This document shows positions 9,150 through 17,693 of a DNA stretch of 64,000 nt, one piece after another; the stretch's first letter is position 1; every line of letters starts with the position of its first letter. The notes below the pieces were generated by a model. The model was not told where the DNA came from. It made no database searches and saw only the letters and a list, made by a program, of their open reading frames with translations. The stretch is from Desulfovibrio mangrovi (GTDB taxonomy: Bacteria; Desulfobacterota; Desulfovibrionia; Desulfovibrionales; Desulfovibrionaceae), in NCBI RefSeq assembly GCF_026230175.1, contig NZ_CP104208.1, positions 248,001 to 312,000 of the forward strand. Direction: 5' to 3'. The translations under genes and the position numbers were made by a program.

Positions 9150-10577
9150 TTAACTCTTCAAGCTGAATCCATGTTTTTGCAGCAGTTCGTATAGTCTGGC
9201 ACGAGAAAGGCCGGATGTTTCGCAGGCAAGCGTAATGTCCTGTTTGCAGCGTTGGAGTAGTTCGTACAGATATTCAGCTTCCATCTGTTCAATAATGGTC
9301 TTGCGGACTTGCTTCATCGACGGGAACTCATCCCCTCTCAGGACGCATTCGGGTATAGCGATGTCTGTGTTAAGTGCACTTGCAACATTTCCTTGTTCCT
9401 TGACAAGTTTCATTGCGTAATGCGCACGGATTTCACGAGGAAGGTGGTGGGGGTGGAGTGTGTTGGAGTCAAATGAGTTGGTTATGGCATGGTTGATGGC
9501 GTTTATCAGGTCTCGTACGTTACCTGGCCAGGTGTAGTGTTCCAGCTGTTGAACAAATTCACGTGCGAATCGTTTTGGGGCTATGCTCTGTTCTGCACTT
9601 AGCACTTCGTTAAAGTGGCGAGCTAAAGGTTCTATATCCTCAGGGCGTTGTCTGAGGGGAGGGAGCTCGATGGTATTTGTCCGTAACCGATAGTATAGAT
9701 CTCTTCTAAAACGTCCCTCTTCAACCATTCTGCGTAGGTCGCAGTTTGTTGCGGCAATGAGGCGGAAGTTGCTCTTGATTTCACGCACAGATTTGAGCGG
9801 TCTGAAAGAGTGCTCCTGAAGGACTCGTAAAAATGATTTCTGGATTGAAAGATCCAGGTCGCCAACTTCATCCAGAAATATGGTGCCACCATCTGCTTGT
9901 TTGAAAAGGCCTTCACTGGCGTCTTTGGCGTCTGTGAAAGCTCCTTTCTCATGGCCGAAGAGAATGCTCTCCGTCAGGGTTGTTGGCAGGTTGGTGCAAT
10001 CTACAACAATGAAAGGCTTATCTGCTCTTGTGCTGTTGTCGTGAATGGCTTTTGCGAAGAGTTCCTTGCCTGTTCCGGTTTCACCGGAAAGAAGCACGTT
10101 GCCTTGTGAGCGTGCGACTACACATAGTCGGTTAAGTGCTTGTTCCATCTTCGGGCTGGATCCAATGATTGGGCCGCGATCAATTGCTGACTGCTGCAGG
10201 AGCGTACGCTTAGCATCCCTGTGTTTCAGGCAGCGTGTTACTACTTGTTCCAGTGTGGCAAAATTGATGGGTTTGACAAGATAGTCCCATGCTCCGGAAT
10301 GAATGGCGGTGGAAGCGCTGTCGCTGTCGCCGTTGGCGGTAATGACAACAACATCTGGCGTGCCCGGTGATTTTGTTATTTTGTCAAGATGGGCAAGCGC
10401 ATTGCCTTCGGGCAGGTGGACATCCATAAAAACAATATCTGTCTGTTGGGCTTGCAGCTTCCTGAGTCCGTCTTTGAGAGAGTGGGTTGGCGTGCAAGGA
10501 TATCCCATGCGGTTCAACATGGAGCCGAAAGCAAGGCAAAATTCTTTGCGATCATCAATAAGTATAATCTTGGTCAT
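9150..10577 (-). CDS. prsR: PrsR-type sigma-54-dependent response regulator of the PEP-CTERM system
   Basis: A 475-residue transcription activator. The receiver domain has the phospho-acceptor Asp52 (VFMDVHLP) and the acidic pair DD at 8-9. The AAA+ domain has Walker A GETGTGKE at 165-172 and the sigma-54 contact loop GAFTDA at 212-217, where the usual last Gly is Asp. Arginine fingers follow in RFRRDLYYRL. A Fis-type helix-turn-helix closes the protein (LACETSGLSRARLYELLQKHG). It is expected to drive sigma-54 promoters of the exopolysaccharide and sorted-protein genes; several matching sites lie in this window. The usual partner kinase PrsK is not adjacent and not in the window. Confidence 0.9.
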   Translation of the reverse strand: MTKIILIDDRKEFCLAFGSMLNRMGYPCTPTHSLKDGLRKLQAQQTDIVFMDVHLPEGNALAHLDKITKSPGTPDVVVITANGDSDSASTAIHSGAWDYLVKPINFATLEQVVTRCLKHRDAKRTLLQQSAIDRGPIIGSSPKMEQALNRLCVVARSQGNVLLSGETGTGKELFAKAIHDNSTRADKPFIVVDCTNLPTTLTESILFGHEKGAFTDAKDASEGLFKQADGGTIFLDEVGDLDLSIQKSFLRVLQEHSFRPLKSVREIKSNFRLIAATNCDLRRMVEEGRFRRDLYYRLRTNTIELPPLRQRPEDIEPLARHFNEVLSAEQSIAPKRFAREFVQQLEHYTWPGNVRDLINAINHAITNSFDSNTLHPHHLPREIRAHYAMKLVKEQGNVASALNTDIAIPECVLRGDEFPSMKQVRKTIIEQMEAEYLYELLQRCKQDITLACETSGLSRARLYELLQKHGFSLKS

Positions 10578-11816
10578 GGCTAAATCGAGATGAATGGACA
10601 GATTGATTCCTCAAGCCTTTTCTAGAGAAGAAAAGGTCCCCCCCTTAATAAAAACTTCCATGCTGCAATGTTCCCCAGCATTGCATTCAGCTCTCTCGTT
10701 GTAAGCCCGTTGGTCTGGTGAGAATCTTGGCTAGTCCCCATCACCCGATATCTGGTTGCAACGTTAGAGCTGTGGAAGTTCGGAATTAATGAATTCCACA
10801 TCGATGTATGTCAAATATGAATGGAAATGTGAAGGTGTATTTTGTGAATTATAATATATATTTTTTTTTGTAAGGAAGGCAGTTGATAGGATCTGTAATT
10901 TGTCTGGAAAAACCAGATTCTCTTGAGGAGCGATGTAGTGGTGTGCTTGAATAGAATTTTTTGCGTAGCATTGCCCTTGTTGTGCTGTGTCGTGGATGTC
11001 ATGTGGTAATGAATAAATGAATGGGTGATTCTAGTCTTTGTTTTCCGGATAATAAAGTGAGTGGCGGCGGTTATGTCTTTGAAAGTTCAAATATTGTGGA
11101 TGGATGGAGTTGTGCTTGGAGGTTGGCATGACTTTTTCATATGGCGTTTGGTTAAGCGAATAAAGCTCAAGTGTTTTCGTGGGCGAAGCTAAACGGAGTT
11201 GTTGTATAAACAATGAATTGGCTTTGAAGCTGAAGCAAATCGCTGCTGAGCTGGGTATGAGCCCGCAGATAGTTCCGCGGGGGGCAGTATGTCTTCCATA
11301 GAGGGGGGCGAGTGTGGAGATGAAAACAGAGCCTTTGTGTGGGTGCGTCTAAGTCTGCCTGCCAGGGTTCATTTTGAGGATGAATTTAGCGTGAAGGGGC
11401 GTTATTCGTCCGGAAGGGTATGATACTTCCCTGAGGGCTGGGTATATTCTGCTCATATTCCCGTTCTTGCGGTAAGTTGGTTAATGAAGATGATCCAGAT
11501 TGTCCGTTTGAACTAATGTTTTTTTGCTTCCAATGTGATGACTTTTTTCGATTAAAGTGTCGTTTGAGAATGATATGAATTGTTGGAGATGAGTTTCAAA
11601 CGGGGGGGCAAATGCTGAGGGAACAGCCAGTGAGAGTGGTGCCATCTGGGCAAATGCTTTCATTTGGTGTGATCTGTCTAATGATAATATGATATATTGA
11701 CTTAGTTGTGTGACTTTGCTTTGGTGACCGGAATTGGTTGTTTCGGCTTGCTTTCTGGTGCCAAAGACAAGTTTGTATAATTGTAATAGGAATCAGAAAG
11801 CGTAAGGAGACTTCCT
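10578..11816. other. Long intergenic region between prsR and the export operon
   Basis: 1.24 kb with no convincing gene. It is AT-rich and contains the sigma-54-like sites at 11124-11138 and 11647-11661. A possible stem (CGTTTGGTT with AGCTAAACG, 11144-11195) lies just after the first of them. A 40-codon frame after it (residues LKLKQIAAELGMSPQ) looks like the start of a helix-turn-helix, but stops at once and has no clear start. Confidence 0.5.
11124..11138 (+). promoter_or_regulatory. Sigma-54-like promoter in the leader of the export operon
   Basis: TGGCAT, five bases, TTTC, with the correct GG-N10 spacing. The same TGGCAT-N5-TTTCA form precedes the riboswitch at 23240. It would give a leader of about 670 bases before the first gene. 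A looser copy (TGGGCA-N5-TTTC) sits at 11647-11661, closer to the gene. Confidence 0.4.
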
Positions 11817-12380
11817 TTGAAACGTTTGTACATTGGTATCGCTTGGGTATTTTTGAGTTTGATGATGAGCGCTGTGGGATATGCCGGACAGCTTTCATCT
11901 TTCAGGCTTGGCTGCGGTGACGTTCTGGAGATTGCTGTGTGGGGGGATGAATCTCTCACCCGCAAGGTTGTTGTTCGTCCGGACGGGAATATTTCCTTTC
12001 CACTTGTCGGTGATATAAAGGCGGCTGGCAACACTGTGGAGCAGTTGCGTACCGAATGTGCTAATAGGATCAAAGAGTATGTCCCTAATGCTCCTGTAAC
12101 CGTGATGCTGCAAGAACTCGGCAGTGCCAAGATATTTATTGTGGGCAAGGTAAATCGCCCCGGTATGTACCTGATGGATGGTCCCTATACTGTTCTTCAG
12201 GCTCTTGCCTTGGCGGGTGGTATGACCCCTTATGCAGAGGAAGATGCTATTCAGGTTGTCCGTGTTTCGGATAGCGGAGAGCAGAAATACGTGGCGTTTG
12301 ACTACGTAGAGGCTGTTTCCGGTAAGAGTCTTGAAAAGAACATTACCCTGATGCCGGGAGATACCGTTCTTGTTCCCTAA
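11817..12380 (+). CDS. Polysaccharide export protein (Wza-like, PEP-CTERM system)
   Basis: A 187-residue secreted outer-membrane or periplasmic export protein. A signal peptide covers about residues 1-24 (ending VGYAG), with no lipobox cysteine. Then comes the polysaccharide biosynthesis/export domain (FRLGCGDVLEIAVWGDESL, VRPDGNISFPLVGDI) and a SLBB domain (IFIVGKVNRPGMYLM, VLQALALAGGMTPYA) ending in MPGDTVLVP. The length fits the short export proteins of exosortase-linked loci. The start is TTG at 11817, with AAGGAG seven bases upstream. It heads the operon that runs to the TPR lipoprotein. Confidence 0.92.
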   Translation: MKRLYIGIAWVFLSLMMSAVGYAGQLSSFRLGCGDVLEIAVWGDESLTRKVVVRPDGNISFPLVGDIKAAGNTVEQLRTECANRIKEYVPNAPVTVMLQELGSAKIFIVGKVNRPGMYLMDGPYTVLQALALAGGMTPYAEEDAIQVVRVSDSGEQKYVAFDYVEAVSGKSLEKNITLMPGDTVLVP

Positions 12381-12402
12381 AGATAAGCTTGGTTTGAAGT
12401 GT

Positions 12403-12426
12403 ACCGGCAGGGCCGGTTGTTTTTTT
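12403..12426 (+). terminator. Terminator or attenuator after the export gene
   Basis: ACCGGC/GCCGGT stem with a three-base loop followed by TGTTTTTTTG. It lies within an apparent operon, so it may set the ratio of the export protein to the downstream genes. Confidence 0.72.
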
Positions 12427-12461
12427 GTCGAGGAGTGCTGCGCTGCTATTGGGAACCGTTT

Positions 12462-13625
12462 ATGAAACGTATTTCATCTCGTGCAGTCTGTGCAAAAATT
12501 GTATTGATGCTGCTTTTGTTCTGTTTCTGGGGATCTCATGCCAAGGCCGAGCGGCTTAAAATTGTACCGCAGGTTAACGCTAGAACCACTCAAGACGACA
12601 ACGTGTTGATGAAGGGGGAAGGCGATACCGAGTGGCGTCTCATGCCGCAAATGTCCGCTGAATACGGACAGGAAGACTGGATGGTAAGTGGCGGGGCAAA
12701 GCTGGATATCATCAGGTACAGCGAGCTTACGCAGTTCGATCGAGAGAATGTTTCTGGATGGGTTAAGGCTAAGAACGAACTTGATGAACGTTTTTCCCTG
12801 ACCATGGATGCCAAGTTCACTCAGGATTATACATTCGAGCGTGAGCTTGAGGAGTCTGGATACCAGACGGATAAAAGTCTGCGTACGGAGCAGTCTTATA
12901 TTCCAGGGGTGGAGTGGAAGGTGACAGAGAAGGACGTGCTGTCCTTTTCCGCATCTTTTCTGGATGTTAAGTATGAGAAGCGGGAGTATGCAGACTACTG
13001 GGCCGGGGGCGGTGTCTTGGGATATTCGCATGCCCTGAACGATGAGCGAACAAGGCTTCTCGGTCAGTTTGATTATCGCCATCTCGTTTTTGATCGGCCA
13101 GATGGAGATACGCTTCAGGACACCTATACCTTGATGGGCGGTGTGGGCTACAAACTGACGGAAGTAATAGACGTGCGTGCTCTGATCGGGGCCAGCTACT
13201 CGCAGACGGACTATGACAGCAATGTCCGCGGGAATTCTGAAACGGATAACCTGATGAGTAGTTGGGATGTTGGTGGTACATATACATGGGACAAGTGGCT
13301 CTTCACTTTGTCAACGGACCGCAGTGAGAGCCCTTCCATCTATGGGGAGTCCACTGTGCGAAATAGAGTGCGATTTTCGGGGCGCTACAATTTCACCGAA
13401 CGTTTTTCCGCTACGGGTGAGACCGGTTATTATACCACATCGACAGAAAACAATGATTCAGAAACATATTACGTTAATCCCAAATTAAGATACAACATTT
13501 GGGAAGACGGCTGGGTGGCTTTTGATTATAAGTATCTGAATATTTTTAATAAAGAGGATGACAGAAATACGGACCAAAACAGGGTCTTTCTGGAGTTCGG
13601 AGTAAGCTTTCCGGAGTTGTTCTAG
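12462..13625 (+). CDS. Outer-membrane beta-barrel protein of the exopolysaccharide locus
   Basis: A 387-residue protein. The signal peptide (about 1-29, ending SHAKAE) is followed by alternating polar/hydrophobic strands rich in Tyr, Trp and Asp (for example LLGQFDYRHLVF, YKLTEVIDVRALIGASY). It ends with an aromatic outer-membrane-type terminus (FLEFGVSFPELF). The pattern fits the outer-membrane barrel found in PEP-CTERM exopolysaccharide loci, probably a secretion pore or polymer-binding barrel. The ATG at 12462 is preferred over upstream in-frame starts because the signal peptide begins there. Ribosome binding site weak. Confidence 0.75.
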   Translation: MKRISSRAVCAKIVLMLLLFCFWGSHAKAERLKIVPQVNARTTQDDNVLMKGEGDTEWRLMPQMSAEYGQEDWMVSGGAKLDIIRYSELTQFDRENVSGWVKAKNELDERFSLTMDAKFTQDYTFERELEESGYQTDKSLRTEQSYIPGVEWKVTEKDVLSFSASFLDVKYEKREYADYWAGGGVLGYSHALNDERTRLLGQFDYRHLVFDRPDGDTLQDTYTLMGGVGYKLTEVIDVRALIGASYSQTDYDSNVRGNSETDNLMSSWDVGGTYTWDKWLFTLSTDRSESPSIYGESTVRNRVRFSGRYNFTERFSATGETGYYTTSTENNDSETYYVNPKLRYNIWEDGWVAFDYKYLNIFNKEDDRNTDQNRVFLEFGVSFPELF

Positions 13626-13643
13626 TCAATACAGGAGGGGGGG

Positions 13644-15401
13644 ATGCAGGCTCAGGAGAATGAACTTCTATTTTTTTTAAACGCGTTGCGACGCAGAAAA
13701 TGGTATTTTATCGTACCGTCAGCAGTTACTTTCATTATCGCTACCGCAGTTACGTTCCTGCTGCCTGCAGTCTATCAATCTTCAGCAACTATTCTAATCG
13801 AGAATCAGGAGGTCCCGCAGGATCTCGTGCGTACAACCGTTACGGGTTTCGTTGAAGAACGGCTTCAATCCATAACGCAGGTCGTACTCAATCGAAATAA
13901 TCTTCTGGAAATTATCAATAAATACGGGTTGTATGCTGAGTTGCGTGATTCCTCCACCACGGAAGAAATCCTGGAGAAGATGCGTAAGGATATCGTGATG
14001 GAGCCCGTGCAAGCCGACGTGGTGAATAGCCAGTCGGGTAGACCCACTACGGCTACCATCGCTTTCAAGCTTTCTTACGACGGCAAGGATGCCAACAAGG
14101 TATTGCAAGCCACCAATACGCTGGTCTCTCTGTTTCTGGAAGAGAACCTGCGCGAACGTGAAAAGAAGACACAGACGACGTATAATTTTATTGAAAAACA
14201 GCTCGAAACCCTTCGTGGTGAAGTGCAGGGGTATGAAGAGCGTATCGCTCGCTTTAAAGAAGAGCATCTCCATTCTCTGCCCGAATTGATGGAATTAAAT
14301 ATGCAGACTCTTGACCGTCTGCAGAAAGACATCGATGCCCGGCAGGAGAACATTAAGACCCTTATCGATCGTAAGGTGTATCTGGAAGGTCAGTTGGCTA
14401 CAGTTGAGCCCGTGGGCTTCGTCTTGTCCGGAGATGGCAGGCGGGTGATGGCACCTGAGGATGAACTGAAGGCATTGCGAAGCCAGTATATAAGCCTTGT
14501 TTCGACCAAGTCGGACAAACACCCCGATGTACAAAAGCTCAAGGGGCAGATTGCTATGCTTGAGTCGGAATTGAGTACCCGCGGCGATATGAAAGGGGTG
14601 AGCCATGAACTGACCATCCTTCGCGGCAGATTGGATGATCTGACCAGGCGGTATTCGGATAAACACCCAGATGTTTTGACAACTCGAAGTCAGATAGCTG
14701 CGCTTGAGTCAAGGCTGCAGCAACTCGACGAGAAGCAGAAGGTTCTGAAACACGAGGTGGATCTGGAACCTGATAATCCGGCTTATATCAATCTCCAATC
14801 GCAGATACATGCAACGGAACTTGATTTGCGGAATGAGCAAAACCTCATTGCTGAATTGCGTAGCAAGTACGCACGGTCAGTCCAGCAGATAGAGGAAACA
14901 CCCAAGGTCGAGCAGGAATATCGCGAGATGCTCCGCGGGTATGAAAATTCAAATGCCAAGTATCAGGAGACATTGCAGAAATTGATGGCAGCCCGTCAGG
15001 CCAGAGAGCTTGAGGGCGAGCGCGTTGGCGAGCGCCTTACACTTGTGGAGCCCCCGGTGCTGCCCGAGAAGCCATACAAACCCAAGCGCTTGCTGCTGTT
15101 GCTTGTGGGGTTGGTGCTTTCCTTGGGGGTGGGAGTGGGCACAGGTGCTATGGTCGAATTCTTCGATAACAGTTTTTATGGAAGAGAGGGCTTGGCGTCG
15201 TTGGTTTCTTTTCCCGTACTCGGTGTCATTCCTTATGTTGTAACTGCTGAAGAGCTTCGTGCTAAACGTCGAAGGAAATTCGCCATTTCAGCGTCTGCCG
15301 TTTGCGTCATTTTGTGCGGCGTAGTAGCCGTGCATACCTTGATCATGCCGCTGGATATTCTCTGGCTCAAGGTTGTCCAGAAACTACAGATTGTGGTGTA
15401 G
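13644..15401 (+). CDS. Polysaccharide chain-length determinant (Wzz/GumC type, no kinase domain)
   Basis: A 585-residue inner-membrane co-polymerase. Membrane segment 1 lies at about 22-42, followed by a long periplasmic coiled coil. The second membrane segment lies after the PEKPYKPKRL motif (about 475-500), and a third hydrophobic stretch near the C terminus follows a RAKRRRK cluster. Inside the coiled coil a block containing SDKHPDVQKLKGQIAMLESEL is repeated as SDKHPDVLTTRSQIAALESRL about 60 residues later, an internal duplication. A strong GGAGGGGGG precedes the ATG. The separate CpsD-like ATPase follows immediately. Confidence 0.92.
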   Translation: MQAQENELLFFLNALRRRKWYFIVPSAVTFIIATAVTFLLPAVYQSSATILIENQEVPQDLVRTTVTGFVEERLQSITQVVLNRNNLLEIINKYGLYAELRDSSTTEEILEKMRKDIVMEPVQADVVNSQSGRPTTATIAFKLSYDGKDANKVLQATNTLVSLFLEENLREREKKTQTTYNFIEKQLETLRGEVQGYEERIARFKEEHLHSLPELMELNMQTLDRLQKDIDARQENIKTLIDRKVYLEGQLATVEPVGFVLSGDGRRVMAPEDELKALRSQYISLVSTKSDKHPDVQKLKGQIAMLESELSTRGDMKGVSHELTILRGRLDDLTRRYSDKHPDVLTTRSQIAALESRLQQLDEKQKVLKHEVDLEPDNPAYINLQSQIHATELDLRNEQNLIAELRSKYARSVQQIEETPKVEQEYREMLRGYENSNAKYQETLQKLMAARQARELEGERVGERLTLVEPPVLPEKPYKPKRLLLLLVGLVLSLGVGVGTGAMVEFFDNSFYGREGLASLVSFPVLGVIPYVVTAEELRAKRRRKFAISASAVCVILCGVVAVHTLIMPLDILWLKVVQKLQIVV

Positions 15402-15430
15402 CTCTTGCTACTTCGGAGGCGGGGGGATTG

Positions 15431-16243
15431 ATGAGTAAGATAGCTAAAGCGTTGGAACGGGCTCAGGCTGAACGTAATGCCGGTTCTCCGACAGCGTTTG
15501 CGGTCGTGCATAAGCCGGTGCGACAGGCATTGAACAGCATGTCCAGCGGACCGGTTGCTGTGCCGAAATACAATATGACGGCGGTAAAGCCTTCGTCCGA
15601 TAAGCACAAAGAGGCTAACCGAGTCCTTCACGGTGTAAGCAACCAGTCGGTAAAGGATTCGTTCAATGTCCTACGTACCCTATTGCTGCAACGCACCAGA
15701 ACGAACGGCTGGAACGCTCTTATGGTTACCAGCCCCACGCGTGGTAACGGCAAGAGTACTGTTGCGATAAATCTCGCCATAAGCATCGCACGGGACGCAA
15801 GTCAGACAGCGCTGCTTGTTGACGCCAACCTGCGTTGGCCTTCAATAGCAGACACCCTTGGTGTTGATTGCGAGAGGGGGCTCACCGATTTATTACTCGA
15901 AAATCTTGAGCCGCCAGAGGTGCTTGTTAATCCTGGTATAGATAAACTTGTTGTTTTGGGGGCGGGAAGGACTGTGCAGGAGACGGCTGATCTGATTGGT
16001 GCGCCCTCCATGCAGAACCTTGTGCTTGAGATGAAGCATCGGTATCCAGATCGCTATGTGGTCTTTGACTGCCCTCATGTGCTTGATATGCCAGATACCA
16101 TGATGTTTGCATCCTATGTCGACGGTATTGTGCTGGTGGTTGAGGAGGGCGTTACGACCAAACGTGAACTCCAGACGGCAATGGAAATGCTTGGAAATGC
16201 CAACGTGGTTGGTGTGGTACTCAATAAAAACACGGCACAGTAG
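15431..16243 (+). CDS. CpsD/CapB-like P-loop ATPase of the exopolysaccharide system
   Basis: A 270-residue cytoplasmic protein of the bacterial tyrosine kinase/MinD group. It has a deviant Walker A SPTRGNGKST (about 100), Walker A' LLVDANLRWPS, and Walker B YVVFDCPH. The C terminus ends VVLNKNTAQ without the tyrosine cluster used for autophosphorylation, so it may act as an ATPase partner of the chain-length protein rather than a true tyrosine kinase. The N-terminal MSKIAKALERAQAERN is the signature start of PEP-CTERM locus members. ATG at 15431 preceded by GGAGGCGGGG. Next gene begins three bases after the stop. Confidence 0.88.
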   Translation: MSKIAKALERAQAERNAGSPTAFAVVHKPVRQALNSMSSGPVAVPKYNMTAVKPSSDKHKEANRVLHGVSNQSVKDSFNVLRTLLLQRTRTNGWNALMVTSPTRGNGKSTVAINLAISIARDASQTALLVDANLRWPSIADTLGVDCERGLTDLLLENLEPPEVLVNPGIDKLVVLGAGRTVQETADLIGAPSMQNLVLEMKHRYPDRYVVFDCPHVLDMPDTMMFASYVDGIVLVVEEGVTTKRELQTAMEMLGNANVVGVVLNKNTAQ

Positions 16244-16246
16244 CGT

Positions 16247-17458
16247 ATGTATCGAGAATTTTACGGTCTTACAGATAAGCCGTTCAACATCGTGCCCAAC
16301 CCCGGTTTGTTGTATGAAAGCCATAAGCACAGGCAGGCATTGACCTATCTACAGTACGGGTTTTCAGAGAATATCGGGTTTATTCTGTTTACCGGTGAAA
16401 TCGGTACCGGCAAGACAACTCTCCTTAAGCGTCTGCTTAATGAAGTGGATGCTCGTGTAGATGTGGCGGTGGTATTTAATACCAACGTTTCTGCAGATGA
16501 GTTGCTGCGGCTTATTCTGCTCGAATTCGAAATAGAAGGGGCTGGGCTTGATAAGTCTCGGAACCTTGATTTGCTGAACGACCATTTGGTGCAGGTATTC
16601 TCTCAAGGCAGGCGTTGTCTGCTCGTGATTGATGAGGCACAGAACCTTTCATCAGATGCCTTGGAAGAGGTGCGCCTTCTTTCCAACCTGCAAACAGACA
16701 CCCACCCCTTGCTACAGATTATTCTGGCGGGCCAGCCTGAACTACGGGATGTTATTCGTAGTCCGGGTCTGGAGCAGTTGGCGCAGCGTGTGGCTATAAA
16801 CTACCATTTGGATCCATTAAATCGTAATGAGGTTGGAGAGTATATCCGGTACCGACTGGCAATGGCCGGTGTTCAAGACAAGGAGCTTTTTACCGAGCAG
16901 GCCATTGACCGTATCCATGCCCATACCCGTGGCATCCCTCGTTCAATCAATATTATGTGCAATGCCGCATTGGTTTACGGTTATGCGGATTCTCTCGCTA
17001 TAGTGGGAGAAGACGTCATTGGGCAGATTATTGCTGACAAGATCGGGGTTGAAGTACAACCGTATGTCGATAGTGCCACGTCGGGTAGAAACGGAAACGG
17101 TTCCCACGCAGAGGGGGAATCGCAGCGAATGGCAGTTATTGAAGCTCGCGTTGCAAAGCTTGTCAGCATGGTTGATTGGCAAGCTGGGCAGATTGATGGA
17201 GTTCTGCGGAAAGGTGCCGATACCCTCTTGGATTCCATGCGTTCTATGCTTGATGAAGAACGAAAGCGTTCCGAGCGCCTGTTGGGGAAGTGTGTGATTC
17301 TGTATCAGGAAAACAAGGCATTGCGGGAACAATTAGGCAATGGTTCGGGCAGGAATGCTGGTGTAGCAAACGATGCTTCTGATGAGGTTTTGTTGAACGC
17401 AACGTCTGATCATGTAGATCGTAAAAAGAAGTCATTCCTTGATTGGTTGCTGGGATAG
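16247..17458 (+). CDS. ExeA-like AAA ATPase of the exosortase/PEP-CTERM locus
   Basis: A 403-residue protein starting MYREFYGLTDKPFNIVPNP, the hallmark start of ExeA/GspA-related ATPases found in exosortase loci. Walker A GEIGTGKTT lies near 49-57 and Walker B LLVIDEAQNLS near 126-136. The lid contains RGIPRSINIMCN. The C-terminal third (about 285-385) is charged and likely coiled coil. It may couple ATP hydrolysis to assembly or export of polymer; the precise role is not established in the family. It overlaps or abuts the exosortase gene. Confidence 0.9.
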   Translation: MYREFYGLTDKPFNIVPNPGLLYESHKHRQALTYLQYGFSENIGFILFTGEIGTGKTTLLKRLLNEVDARVDVAVVFNTNVSADELLRLILLEFEIEGAGLDKSRNLDLLNDHLVQVFSQGRRCLLVIDEAQNLSSDALEEVRLLSNLQTDTHPLLQIILAGQPELRDVIRSPGLEQLAQRVAINYHLDPLNRNEVGEYIRYRLAMAGVQDKELFTEQAIDRIHAHTRGIPRSINIMCNAALVYGYADSLAIVGEDVIGQIIADKIGVEVQPYVDSATSGRNGNGSHAEGESQRMAVIEARVAKLVSMVDWQAGQIDGVLRKGADTLLDSMRSMLDEERKRSERLLGKCVILYQENKALREQLGNGSGRNAGVANDASDEVLLNATSDHVDRKKKSFLDWLLG

Positions 17459-17693
17459 ATTAAAAGACGATGGGTTGTCTGGTATTTTCGGACGAGGGAT
17501 TTCAGGGCTTGGGAAACCAAGCCTTTTTCTTTTTCAATGTTTAGTAATTGTAGGCGGTTATTATTTTTTCTGCCAGCATGAAGCTGCTGGCATGGATATT
17601 TCATTACATACCTGGCTTTCTGCCGAAGAATGCCTTCGGCTGTGTTGGGGGGGCGGATTTCATGTTGGGGATGGCAATGCATGTGGAGGGGGA

